From positions 1-64,000 of the forward strand of contig NZ_JSXI01000069.1 in NCBI RefSeq assembly GCF_000803065.1: a stretch of 64,000 bases of DNA, written 5' to 3'. The translations under genes were made by a program, and so were the position numbers. Positions 32,419 to 41,241 of the stretch are shown piece by piece. This DNA is from Sphingomonas sp. ERG5. GTDB lineage: Bacteria > Pseudomonadota > Alphaproteobacteria > Sphingomonadales > Sphingomonadaceae. The notes beneath the pieces are model-generated. The model ran no database searches and was not told the origin of the DNA. It worked only from the letters and a program-made list of their open reading frames with translations. Each line of letters begins with the position of its first letter. Positions within the stretch are counted from its first letter, which is position 1.

Positions 32419-35400
32419 TCAGTGGAAATCGCGCGACTTGGGGATGATCCGCACATCGCGCGGATGCCGGTGCCGCGCCGCGCCCGGATGGCTTGGCGGT
32501 TGCGGATGTTCGAACACATCGGCGCGCGATAGCGGCGGTTTCGCCTCATCGGTATCGGACAGCCGGTCAAGCAGGTCGGTGCAGTCATGGATGCGATCCG
32601 CCATCAGATGGACCACGCCTTCCGGGCTCTTCTGCAATTCACCCTCGACCATCATCAGCCGCGACGCCATCACCGCGCGGCGGAAGCGTTCGAACATTCG
32701 CGCCCACAGCACGATATTGGTGATGCCGGTTTCGTCCTCGATCGTGACGAAGATCGCATTGCCCTTGCCCGGCCGCTGGCGCACCAGCACGATCCCCGCG
32801 GTCTTCACGCGGCGGCCATTATTGGTCGCCGATGTCGCCGCGCAGCTCAGCACGCCCCGGGCAGTGAAGATCGGGCGCAGGAAGCCCATCGGATGCGCCT
32901 TCAGCGACAGCCGCGTCATCTGGTAATCGGCGACGACATGCTCGGCGTCGGTCATTGCGGGCAATGCCATGTCCTCTTCCGCGCCCAGTTCCGCCGCGCG
33001 CGCCGCCGCGAACAGCGGCAAGGCGGCGGACGGCGTGCGCCGTGCGTCCCAGAGCGCGTCGCGCCGATCGAGCCCGATCGAGCGGAACGCATCCGCATCA
33101 GCGAGCAGCCGCAGCGCGCGTTCGGGCAGGCCGGCGCGGCGCGCAAGCGTCTCGATCGAAGTGAAGGCGCCGCCTTCGTCTCGTGCTTTTGCCAGATTAT
33201 CGGCCCATTCCTGCTTGAACCCGGTGATCTGACGCATGCCGAGGCGCAGGGCGAAGGAGTGCTGTCGAACCCCTTCCTTCTTGTCATCCCCGCATTCGCG
33301 GGGATGACTGTGAGGGAGTGTCGAGAGAGCCGGCTCCAGCCTATTATCCCATACACTCGCATTCACATCGACCGCACGCACCTCGACGCCATGCTCGATC
33401 GCATCGCGCACGATCTGCGCGGGCGCATAGAATCCCATTGGCTGCGAATTGAGCAAAGCGCAGGCGAACACCGCCGGATGATGGCATTTGATCCAGGACG
33501 AGACATAGACCAGCCGCGCGAAGGACAGCGCATGGCTTTCGGGAAAACCATAGCTGCCGAACCCTTCGATCTGCTTGTAGCAACGCTCGGCAAAGTCGCG
33601 CGCGTATCCGCGCCGCACCATCCCTTCGACCATCTTCTCGCGGAAATTGTGCATGCCGCCGACATTGCGGAACGTCGCCATGGCGCGGCGCAACTGATTG
33701 GCCTCCGACGGCGTGAAATCAGCGGCCACGATCGCCAGCTTCATCGCCTGTTCCTGGAATAGCGGCACGCCAAAGGTCTTGCCGAGCAGGGTTTCCAGCT
33801 CATCGACAGGGCCGAATCGAGGATCGGGCGCAGGATATTCCACCGCCTCCACGCCGGTGCGCCGACGCAAATAGGGGTGAACCATGTCCCCTTGAATCGG
33901 CCCCGGCCGGACGATCGCGACTTGTACGGTCAAGTCATACAAGGTCCTGGGCCTCAGGCGCGGCAGCATGTTGATCTGCGCCCGGCTCTCGACCTGGAAT
34001 ACGCCGATGCTGTCACCCTTGCACAGCATGTCGTAGACTGCGGGATCATCGGTATTCATATCGACCTCGAGATTATGGTCGCCAAGCCCGTGATCGCGCA
34101 GCAAGTCGAAGCTCTTGCGGATGCAGGTCAGCATGCCGAGCGCGAGAACATCGACCTTCATCAGGCCGAGCGCATCGATATCGTCCTTGTCCCATTCGAT
34201 GAAACTGCGAGCCGCCATCGCCGCATGATGCAGCGGCACCGTTTCATCGAGCCGGTTCTCGGTCAGCACGAAGCCGCCGACATGCTGCGACAAATGTCGC
34301 GGGAATGGCGCCTTCAGGATCTGGTCCATGATGAAGCGCAGCCGTACGATCTCGGGATTGTCGAGGTCGAAGCCGGCATCGACGATGCGCCCGTCCTCCA
34401 TATCGCCCGAATAGCTGCCCCAGACGGTGCTCGCCATGCGCTCGGGAATGTCCTGGCTCATCCCCAACGCCTTGGCGACTTCGCGCACCGTGCTGCGCGA
34501 GCGGTAATGCGCCACTGTCGCCGCGATGCCCGCACGGTGCCGGCCATAGCGATCATAGACATATTGCATCACTTCTTCGCGCCGCTCATGTTCGAAATCG
34601 ACATCGATATCGGGCGGCTCGTCGCGCTCCTCCGACACGAAGCGCGAGAAGAGCAGGTCATGCTGCATCGGATCGATCGAGGTGACGCCGAGCAGAAAGC
34701 AGACCGCGGAATTGGCGGCGGAACCACGCCCCTGGCACAGGATCGGCGGATTTTGCGAACGGGCGAACCGCACCAGATCGTAGACGGTCAGGAAATAATA
34801 GGCATAGTTGCGCTCGCGGATCAGGGTGAATTCCTCGATCAGCGAGGCGAGCACCTTGTCCGGCATCCGGTCGTAACGGTCGATCGCCGCCTGCCACGCG
34901 ACATGTTCGAGCCAGGCCTGCGCCTCCCAGCCTTCCGGCACCGGTTCGTGCGGATATTCGTAGCGCAGCTGTCCGAGATCGAAGCCGATGCGCGACAGCA
35001 AGACCTGAGTCTGCGCGATGGCATCGGGGCAGTCGCGGAACAGCCGCGCCATCTCATCAGGGCTTTTCAGATGCCGCTCGGCATTGGCCTCAAGCCTTTT
35101 GCCCGCCGCGGCGATCGTCGTGCCTTCGCGAATGCAGGTCAGCACATCGTGCAGCGGCCGTTGCGCGGGCGTGGCATAAAGCGCGTCATTGGTCGCGATC
35201 AGCGGCACACCCGCTGTGCGCGCCGTGGCTTGCAGCTTGCTCAGCGTGCGGCCGTCACGGCCCCGGCGCGGCATTGCCGCCCCGAGCCAGACCCGGCCGG
35301 GCGCAACGCGCGACAGGCGGGCCAGTACATCGCCGACATCCTCAGGCGATGATGTGACGAGACGCAGCAATGGTTTGGGCGGATCGCTCTCGTCGTCGAA

Positions 35401-35922
35401 ATTATAGTTCACCGGGTTGCGATGCGCTTCTTCCTCCTGCGCGGTGGCATAGGGCAGCACGATCAGCAGCAAATCCTGGCTATAATCGAGCAGGTCGTCG
35501 AATTTGAGGATGCAGCTGCCCTTCACCGCAGCCAGATTGCCGACCGTCAGCAAGCGCGTGAGCCGTCCCCAGCCATAACGCGTCGCGGGATAGGCGATGA
35601 TGTCCGGCGTGCCATCGGAAAACACCAGCCGTGCCCCGACCACGAGCCGCAGATTCACTTCGCAACTGGCCCATTCCTCCGGCGTCAGCACCTCCGCTTC
35701 GCCCTGGGCCTTCTTGTCGGCGAGCCATGCCACGCGCGCCTTGTCCGGGGCTTCCCTGAGCGCGACAAAGGCGCGCACCACCCCGGCCACGGTGTTGCGG
35801 TCGGCAATGCCGATACCGGTCATGCCGAGCTTGCTGGCCTGGGAGACGAAATCCGCCGGATGCGACGCTCCGCGCAGGAAGGAGTAGTTGGTCGCCGCGA
35901 CCAGTTCGGCAAATTCGGTCAT
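32419..35922 (-). CDS. dnaE2: error-prone DNA polymerase III alpha subunit
   Basis: 1167 residues. The PHP domain opens with YSFLRGASHPADFVSQASKLGMTGIGIADRN; the polymerase core has CQGRGSAANSAVCFLLGVTSIDP, EERDEPPDIDVDFEHERREEVMQYVYDRYGRH (catalytic Asp pair PDIDVDF) and PLFQEQAMKLAIVAADFT; an OB-fold follows near the end (AGIVLVRQRPGKGNAIFVTIEDETG). It is the translesion polymerase of the ImuA-ImuB-DnaE2 mutasome induced by DNA damage. About 24 residues near 865-888 are encoded by a palindromic repeat inserted in frame and are not expected from the family. imuB lies upstream, separated by an interspersed repeat. Confidence 0.95.
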   Translation of the reverse strand: MTEFAELVAATNYSFLRGASHPADFVSQASKLGMTGIGIADRNTVAGVVRAFVALREAPDKARVAWLADKKAQGEAEVLTPEEWASCEVNLRLVVGARLVFSDGTPDIIAYPATRYGWGRLTRLLTVGNLAAVKGSCILKFDDLLDYSQDLLLIVLPYATAQEEEAHRNPVNYNFDDESDPPKPLLRLVTSSPEDVGDVLARLSRVAPGRVWLGAAMPRRGRDGRTLSKLQATARTAGVPLIATNDALYATPAQRPLHDVLTCIREGTTIAAAGKRLEANAERHLKSPDEMARLFRDCPDAIAQTQVLLSRIGFDLGQLRYEYPHEPVPEGWEAQAWLEHVAWQAAIDRYDRMPDKVLASLIEEFTLIRERNYAYYFLTVYDLVRFARSQNPPILCQGRGSAANSAVCFLLGVTSIDPMQHDLLFSRFVSEERDEPPDIDVDFEHERREEVMQYVYDRYGRHRAGIAATVAHYRSRSTVREVAKALGMSQDIPERMASTVWGSYSGDMEDGRIVDAGFDLDNPEIVRLRFIMDQILKAPFPRHLSQHVGGFVLTENRLDETVPLHHAAMAARSFIEWDKDDIDALGLMKVDVLALGMLTCIRKSFDLLRDHGLGDHNLEVDMNTDDPAVYDMLCKGDSIGVFQVESRAQINMLPRLRPRTLYDLTVQVAIVRPGPIQGDMVHPYLRRRTGVEAVEYPAPDPRFGPVDELETLLGKTFGVPLFQEQAMKLAIVAADFTPSEANQLRRAMATFRNVGGMHNFREKMVEGMVRRGYARDFAERCYKQIEGFGSYGFPESHALSFARLVYVSSWIKCHHPAVFACALLNSQPMGFYAPAQIVRDAIEHGVEVRAVDVNASVWDNRLEPALSTLPHSHPRECGDDKKEGVRQHSFALRLGMRQITGFKQEWADNLAKARDEGGAFTSIETLARRAGLPERALRLLADADAFRSIGLDRRDALWDARRTPSAALPLFAAARAAELGAEEDMALPAMTDAEHVVADYQMTRLSLKAHPMGFLRPIFTARGVLSCAATSATNNGRRVKTAGIVLVRQRPGKGNAIFVTIEDETGITNIVLWARMFERFRRAVMASRLMMVEGELQKSPEGVVHLMADRIHDCTDLLDRLSDTDEAKPPLSRADVFEHPQPPSHPGAARHRHPRDVRIIPKSRDFH
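33283..33308. repeat. palindromic REP-like repeat embedded in frame in dnaE2
   Basis: Perfect 11-bp arms (GTCATCCCCGC and its complement) around a 4-nt loop. On the dnaE2 strand it encodes the residues HPRECGDDK within the divergent stretch described in dnaE2. The core resembles the intergenic repeat at 16022-16104. Confidence 0.85.
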
Positions 35923-35966
35923 GGCCGAAGACCAACCTGCATAAGATGTGACTCATGCACCACCCT

Positions 35967-36056
35967 CCGTTCGCCCTGAGCTTGTCGAAGGGCCGCTCTG
36001 CCTTCCCTGTCGTTGGGAAAGAAAAAGCGGTGCTTCGACAAGCTCAGCACGAACGG
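35967..36056. repeat. interspersed inverted repeat, copy 2
   Basis: CCGTTCGCCCTGAGCTTGTC at the left and TTCGACAAGCTCAGCACGAA, then CGG, at the right, between dnaE2 and imuB. Same family as 18613-18701. Confidence 0.9.
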
Positions 36057-36076
36057 CTTTTGGGGGTATGGCTCCA

Positions 36077-37657
36077 TCACGCGAACAGCCCGTGCACATA
36101 CCAGCCGGGATCGCTTTTCTCGTTGCCGTAGAGCCCGTGCCGGAACACCCAGAAGCGTCGCCCGCGCGCATCCTCGATACGGTAATAGTCGCGCGTCAGG
36201 CCGCTGCCTGTCTCTCGCTTCCACCATTCGGCGGCGATGCGCTCGGGCCCCTCGAAGCGCGTCACGTCATGCAAGGTACGGCGCCAGCGGAACTGGCGCG
36301 GCGGGCCGTCGGGAACTTCGGCCGTGACCTGGATCGGCTGGGGCGGGTCGAACAGGTGCAAAGGCCGCAGCGGCGGTTCGCCCGGTTCCGCCTCCGGCCA
36401 GCTTTCCGGCGTTGCCGCTTCGATCGCGGGCAGCGCCAGCACTGCCTGTTCGGGGATATGCGTGTCGCGCGGTGCGAGGCGGCGGAAGCGACCGCGGCCC
36501 ATGCGCACGCTCAGCCGGTCGATCAGCGCGGCCAACTCGCCCGCCGCCACTTCGCCGCCTTCGAGCAGCAATTGCGTTGGCGCGAGCGGCGCGAGCGCGG
36601 GCACGGCAAGCCGGATCAGGTCGAAGCCGAAACCGGGGTCGAGCGGGTCGGCCAAGCTGTCGAGCCGTTCGTCGAACAGCCGCATCACGATCGCGGGGTC
36701 GCGCACTGCGAGACTCGTCTCGACCGCGAGATCGATCGCGATTCCGTCGCTGCGGAAGAAGCGTGCGGCGAAACGCCGGCCGCCAAGATGGCGCTCCTCC
36801 ATCGTTTCCGCCGCTTCAGCGACCAGTTCGCCGAGGATCGCCAGCGCATGCTCGGTGCGCGCGATCGGCTCGGCCAGGCGGCGCTCGACCAGCAGCGCCG
36901 GGGCCACGCGGCGCGGGGTGATGCGGCTGTCCGATTTGCCCAGCAGCCGCGCGAGCAGCGCAGTGACATCCTCACCGAAGCGCGTCGAAAGCGGCGCAGT
37001 CGGGCGGGCGGCGAGATCGGCGATGGTCTTCAGCCCGGCGCGGCGCAGCGCCAGTTCGGTCTCCTCGTCCAGGTCGAGCGCGGCGATCGGCAGGCGGCGC
37101 ACCGCGGCCTGTTCGTCGGTCGCGGGCATGGTCTGGTAGCGCGCAAGCGCCTGTGCCGCTTCGGGCGTACCGGCGATCGCGTGGCGCAGCTTCATGCCGT
37201 ACGCGGTCAGCCGCGCCTCGATATCGGCGGCGAGTGCTGCCTCATCGGCAAAGCCCTGCCCGCAACCGGTAATGTCGAGCGTCAGCCCGTCGGGCGGATC
37301 GACCGCGACCAGCGGCGTATAGCGATCGCAACCATCGGCGATGCGTTCGAGCAAGGCGAGGTCAGCGGCCGGATCATGATCGACCACGGCGAGTTCGGGC
37401 ACGCGTGCCCGCGCATCGGCCAGCGTCAGCCCCGGCCCGAGCCCCAGGCCTTGCGCGGCGGCATCGACCGCGACGAGGCGCATTGCGCCGCGCTGCTTCT
37501 CGACAAAGACATAAGGCGCGTCATCCGGCGCGCCGGCGCGGGCGAGGCGATTGGCGGGGAACAGCGGAAACCACAGCGCCAGATAGCGCCGCGCCCCGAT
37601 TGATCTGGGGCTCGATTCCGGGCGGAGTGCCGGTCTGGCCGATGCCCGCCTGGTCAC
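36077..37657 (-). CDS. imuB: ImuB, inactive Y-family polymerase-like mutasome hub
   Basis: 526 residues from the GTG at 37657; GTG at 37675 is an alternative, and no ATG precedes the conserved RRYLALWFPLFPANRLARAG. The Y-family palm/finger core follows (DAPYVFVEKQRGAMRLVAVDAAAQGLGLGPG; DGLTLDITGCGQGFADEAAL), lacking the acidic residues of active polymerases, with the little-finger region KSDSRITPRRVAPALLVE. The C-terminus is RFWVFRHGLYG. ImuB links ImuA, DnaE2 and the beta clamp. It overlaps the end of imuA by about 137 nt, a sign of tight coupling. Confidence 0.9.
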   Translation of the reverse strand: MTRRASARPALRPESSPRSIGARRYLALWFPLFPANRLARAGAPDDAPYVFVEKQRGAMRLVAVDAAAQGLGLGPGLTLADARARVPELAVVDHDPAADLALLERIADGCDRYTPLVAVDPPDGLTLDITGCGQGFADEAALAADIEARLTAYGMKLRHAIAGTPEAAQALARYQTMPATDEQAAVRRLPIAALDLDEETELALRRAGLKTIADLAARPTAPLSTRFGEDVTALLARLLGKSDSRITPRRVAPALLVERRLAEPIARTEHALAILGELVAEAAETMEERHLGGRRFAARFFRSDGIAIDLAVETSLAVRDPAIVMRLFDERLDSLADPLDPGFGFDLIRLAVPALAPLAPTQLLLEGGEVAAGELAALIDRLSVRMGRGRFRRLAPRDTHIPEQAVLALPAIEAATPESWPEAEPGEPPLRPLHLFDPPQPIQVTAEVPDGPPRQFRWRRTLHDVTRFEGPERIAAEWWKRETGSGLTRDYYRIEDARGRRFWVFRHGLYGNEKSDPGWYVHGLFA

Positions 37658-38360
37658 GGAAGATAGCCTGGTCACGATCCCACTCCAAAATCCATCGTCC
37701 CCCGGCCCTCCCGCCGCGCTGACGCACCAATTCCACGTCGAGCGCGGTATGCCCCGGCGCATCCGCCTCAAGCGGCAGCGCCGCGACGCTGCGCACCCGC
37801 CAGCGCGTATGCGCCGCGCTCGGCGTTTCCTCGGCGGCGACACGCAGCAGCAGCGCGGTCACGCCTGAACTCTCCGCCGCCACCGCGAGACGCCGCGTCG
37901 CAGTCAGATCGAGCGCGCGTGGGCTCTTCCACAATTCGATCACCGCCACTCCGACATCGGGGCAGCGCACCACTTCCGCCGCGACGCGCAGCAGCGACAG
38001 CGGGTCGGGCAGCACACCGATCACCAGCCGCGCCGGATCGATCCCGAGATCGACCAGCCCCGGCGCATAAAGCCCGCCCCCGCCACGCTGCGCATCGCCT
38101 TCGCGCAGCCACATGATCGTCGCGTCCGCCGGCCCGACGCGCCGCGCCAGCATCGAGGCGAAACCCGCCGCGCTGCTCGCATCGTCGGCCTCACCGGCAA
38201 TCACTTCATGCAACTGCCCGCGCGCCAGCCCGCCTTCCAATCGCGCATCGATCCCGGCATGACCGAGCGAGGCGAGATTGGCCGACTCGGCCACCTGCAC
38301 CCCCGCCATGGCGGCGATCCGCTGCCGAAGCGCGGTAAGGGGTGAGAGCGACTCGGCCAT
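37521..38360 (-). CDS. imuA: ImuA, RecA-like SOS mutagenesis protein
   Basis: 279 residues. RecA/SulA-like domain: ESANLASLGHAGIDARLEGGLARGQLHEVIAGEADD, ATIMWLREGDAQRGGGGLYAPGLVDLGIDPARLVIGVLPD and ALDLTATRRLAVAAESSGVTALLLR. The C-terminus (about residues 245-279) lies in the overlap with imuB and is Arg-rich. ImuA is the accessory protein of the damage-induced mutasome. A LexA box sits 4 bp upstream of its start codon. Confidence 0.9.
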   Translation of the reverse strand: MAESLSPLTALRQRIAAMAGVQVAESANLASLGHAGIDARLEGGLARGQLHEVIAGEADDASSAAGFASMLARRVGPADATIMWLREGDAQRGGGGLYAPGLVDLGIDPARLVIGVLPDPLSLLRVAAEVVRCPDVGVAVIELWKSPRALDLTATRRLAVAAESSGVTALLLRVAAEETPSAAHTRWRVRSVAALPLEADAPGHTALDVELVRQRGGRAGGRWILEWDRDQAIFRDQAGIGQTGTPPGIEPQINRGAALSGAVVSAVPRQSPRPRRRAG

Positions 38361-38364
38361 TATC

Positions 38365-38379
38365 GTTCCTGATATGTTC
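38365..38379 (-). promoter_or_regulatory. LexA (SOS) box of the alphaproteobacterial type
   Basis: GTTC-ctgatat-GTTC, the exact GTTC-N7-GTTC direct repeat recognised by alphaproteobacterial LexA, 4 bp before the imuA start codon. It should repress imuA-imuB (and dnaE2 if transcription continues). Confidence 0.9.
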
Positions 38380-38452
38380 CATTATTGGGCGCAAGGAGGG
38401 GGCTGAGTCAAGGGTTGCCGGAGCGAATTGGATTGGGAGGAGCCACCTCTCC

Positions 38453-38572
38453 CCGTTCGGGCTGAGCCTGTCGAAGCCCTGTTTTTTCTAGCCGCAGAAG
38501 AAGAACGGCCCCCTTCGACTGCCTGCCAAGGCAGGCGCTCAGGACAGGCTTCGACAAGCTCAGGGCGAACGG
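38453..38572. repeat. interspersed inverted repeat, copy 3 (with insert)
   Basis: CCGTTCGGGCTGAGCCTGTC at the left and GACAAGCTCAGGGCGAACGG at the right. The centre carries GGCCCCCTTCGACTGCCTGC-type sequence and GCCTGCC-aa-GGCAGGC, and is shared with 42321-42444. Confidence 0.9.
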
Positions 38573-38611
38573 AAGAAAATGGACTCATTCAACACGAGAA
38601 AGAGCACCCTC

Positions 38612-40285
38612 TCAAGTCGGGTCGATGATGCCCATGCCGATCATGCGCAGCGCGGTCATGCTGGGGATGAAGAAATAATCCCCGCCGCGCGATTCGACCA
38701 GTTGCGGGATATGGTCGCACAGAAAGGGCTGGCGCCCGGTCGCCGGGTCGGTGGCGATGACCAGCTTGGCCTGTTCATCATGATTGCCGACGATCGGACA
38801 CGTGTCGCTGCCCGCGTTGAAATCGAGCCCATATTGCATCCATTGCTGCTGGACGAATTCGAACTGGCGGAACAGGCTGGAGCAGATCGCCATGAAGATG
38901 ATCCCCTGTTCACCGGCATCATTGGGCGCGGCGGGATCGACATGGCCATAAGGCAGGCCGCGGCGCAGGATACGGCGACGATTGACCAGTGCCGACCCGT
39001 CCCAGCTTTTCGGATTGGGTGAGGTGAAATTGGGGTCGAGCATGTCGCGCGGATTGGCGCGGCGCAAATGCGAAGTCACCGGGCAGGTCGCGCCGGCCGG
39101 GTCGGGCCGGTACGTGAAGTCAGTATATTTGAGCGCGAGCTGCGCCAGTTTCGGCTTGTCCCCGGCGGCATGGGCAGCGGCGAGCTCGGCCTGGAACGCC
39201 TGCCAGTCGGCAAAGGTCGGCGCCGCCATCAGCGGCACGCCGTCGCTCCACCGCCCCACCATCTTGGCCTTGACCGTTTCGCGCGCCTCGTTCGGATCGG
39301 CGATGCCGAACAGCCCCGCATAACGCTCGCCCGCCTGGTCGATATAAGTCGCGAAGCTGGCGACATTCTCGTGCAGCTTGCGATAGGCCATGAAAGTGCC
39401 GTTGCGGCTGAATTCGATCGGCATCGCCGCGCCCGGAATCTCCTGCGCTTCATCGGGATAGCCAAGCAGGAATTCACCGGGCGCGAGCGGCGCCCAGCTC
39501 TGGTCGGGCAGGATCTTGCCGCCGCCGATCATGCGCAGCCGTTCCGCCTCACCCGACAATTGCCCCGCGAACACCGGGTCGCCAAAGCCGTCGGACAGGC
39601 CGAAATGTTCCTTGTTGGTCGGCCAGAGCGCGCCATTATCCTTGCGCAGCACCGCCGACAGATCCTGCCACAGCGCTTCGTCGGGCCCGGTCCCGGGCAG
39701 CAGCACCACGCCGCCCTTCGAATCGGCGCAAAGCTGCTGCAGCCAGCGCGTCTCCTCCTCCAGCGCGGCGATCGGTGTGCCGTCGGAGTTCATGCCGGCA
39801 TTCATCGACACGAACAGATGGACGCGGTCTTTCCCTTGCGACTTGCGCCACACCGCGTCGCGACGGTCGAGGAACGGATCGTCGCCAAGGATCGAGGCGC
39901 GCCGTTCCATGCCGTCGATGAATTCGTCGGGCATAGCGCGCAGCGTGCGGGTCGGCACCTCGAGCGCGGCAAGACCGAAGAACGTGAAGGCGATGTTGAG
40001 CGTGACCTTCGGTTTGATCAGCTGCACCTCACCGGGATAGTCCGGCACGCCCTCGGCCCGGACCACGTCCTTGACGCGCGGGTTGCGCGTGCGCAGCAGC
40101 GCTTCGCCGCGATTGGGATCCTTCCACCGCGCGGCAGTGGTGATGCGTGGGCGCAATTGCTCGACGAACTGCCGCCCCTTGGCGGCATTACGGATCGTCA
40201 GGAAGAAGTAGCGCGCCTTGGGGAAGCTTTGCCCATAAGCGCGCAGGATGCCGCCCTGGATGTCGGCAAGGTCGAGCGCGGTCAT
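38612..40285 (-). CDS. Dyp-type heme peroxidase
   Basis: 557 residues from the ATG at 40285 (MTALDLADIQGGILRAYGQS); the longer frame is the overlapping neighbour. The GXXDG motif is GLSDG at 229-233 with catalytic Asp 232, the probable proximal heme ligand is His 406 (TSHLRRANPRD), and IQGGILR marks the N-terminal strand. There is no signal peptide. It oxidises dyes, lignin-like or porphyrin substrates with hydrogen peroxide. Last gene of a three-gene operon with two membrane-associated proteins, overlapping the second by 4 nt (ATGA). Confidence 0.92.
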   Translation of the reverse strand: MTALDLADIQGGILRAYGQSFPKARYFFLTIRNAAKGRQFVEQLRPRITTAARWKDPNRGEALLRTRNPRVKDVVRAEGVPDYPGEVQLIKPKVTLNIAFTFFGLAALEVPTRTLRAMPDEFIDGMERRASILGDDPFLDRRDAVWRKSQGKDRVHLFVSMNAGMNSDGTPIAALEEETRWLQQLCADSKGGVVLLPGTGPDEALWQDLSAVLRKDNGALWPTNKEHFGLSDGFGDPVFAGQLSGEAERLRMIGGGKILPDQSWAPLAPGEFLLGYPDEAQEIPGAAMPIEFSRNGTFMAYRKLHENVASFATYIDQAGERYAGLFGIADPNEARETVKAKMVGRWSDGVPLMAAPTFADWQAFQAELAAAHAAGDKPKLAQLALKYTDFTYRPDPAGATCPVTSHLRRANPRDMLDPNFTSPNPKSWDGSALVNRRRILRRGLPYGHVDPAAPNDAGEQGIIFMAICSSLFRQFEFVQQQWMQYGLDFNAGSDTCPIVGNHDEQAKLVIATDPATGRQPFLCDHIPQLVESRGGDYFFIPSMTALRMIGMGIIDPT

Positions 40286-41241
40286 GCGGCGCCTTTCGGG
40301 AAATGGCTGCGGATCACACCGGGCGGCTGAGTCGGCGCGTCGAGATCGCCGGGGCGATGCGCGGCGAGGAAGGCGCGGAAAGCCGGGCCGAGCGTGGCGG
40401 GGTCGGCGCCTTGCCGTTCGGCGGCGAAACGCGTGAAGGCCTGTTGCAGATAGAGCGCCTTGAGCACGTCGCGCAGCGTCGAATTGGGCGCTGCCGGGAA
40501 GGACTTGCCGCCGCGCCGCATCACCAGCCAGTAATCGATCAGCAAGCCGAGCAGCGCGCCGCCAATGCCGAGCAGCAAACCCTGCCACCACGACCAATGC
40601 CAGCACCAGGCCAGCAGCAACGGCACCGCCAGCCCGAGGATCGGGATCGCGGCGAGCACGCCCTTGGACAGTGAAGGCAGCTGCGGCGCGCCGACCCAAT
40701 AATCGTTGAACGGCATCGTCGTTTCGACCTGGCAGGCGAGGATGAAGCCAGCGAAGCTCGCCGCATCGGTCACGGCGTCGAAGCCGTAGCAATAGCGGAA
40801 CACCGCGGTCAGCTCGACCGGCATCAGCCGCCAGAGTTCCTCGAAATAGCCGCGCGGTTCGCCCTTGCCCTCAGCATCGGCCGGATCGAAGTCGATCATC
40901 ACCAGCAGATAGGGGCAGGCGAGTGAATCGACCGGCTGCGCTTTCAGCAAATCGGTACCGCGGATCGCCGAGACCAGCGCGTCGGCATGGTCACGGCCAT
41001 TATAGAAGGGATCGTCGAGCACCACGATGCGCGCGAAATGCGTGCGCAGCGAGCGGGCGAACGGGCTCTGGATGCCGATCTTCTCCGATGCCTGCGACTG
41101 CAGTGCGGTCGGCAACGTCTCCAGCGCTTCGCGCACCATATGGATCGGCGAGCTCTTCATCGCCTCATGCTGGACGATGCCAGTGTTGTTGACCGGGACG
41201 ATGCCGGTGAAGAAATAATGGCCGCCGTCGAGATCAGGCAT
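40282..41241 (-). CDS. membrane protein of the Dyp-peroxidase operon
   Basis: 319 residues. A soluble N-terminal half (FTGIVPVNNTGIVQHEAMKS, ARIVVLDDPFYNGRDHADAL, CPYLLVMIDFDPAD) is followed by two transmembrane helices near residues 195-245 (GVLAAIPILGLAVPLLLAWC, GLLLGIGGALLGLLIDYWLV), then a polar tail. I do not recognise the family by name. It overlaps both the gene upstream (8 nt) and the peroxidase (4 nt), so the three are made together. It may anchor or deliver substrate to the peroxidase. Confidence 0.7.
   Translation of the reverse strand: MPDLDGGHYFFTGIVPVNNTGIVQHEAMKSSPIHMVREALETLPTALQSQASEKIGIQSPFARSLRTHFARIVVLDDPFYNGRDHADALVSAIRGTDLLKAQPVDSLACPYLLVMIDFDPADAEGKGEPRGYFEELWRLMPVELTAVFRYCYGFDAVTDAASFAGFILACQVETTMPFNDYWVGAPQLPSLSKGVLAAIPILGLAVPLLLAWCWHWSWWQGLLLGIGGALLGLLIDYWLVMRRGGKSFPAAPNSTLRDVLKALYLQQAFTRFAAERQGADPATLGPAFRAFLAAHRPGDLDAPTQPPGVIRSHFPKGAA

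Noticed and set aside
33877..35352. Long plus-strand frame inside dnaE2
   Set aside because: Shadow of dnaE2 with no recognisable domain.
37521..37657. Frameshift between imuA and imuB
   Set aside because: Both proteins are complete; the overlap is an ordinary coupled overlap in different frames, with the imuB start at a GTG inside imuA.
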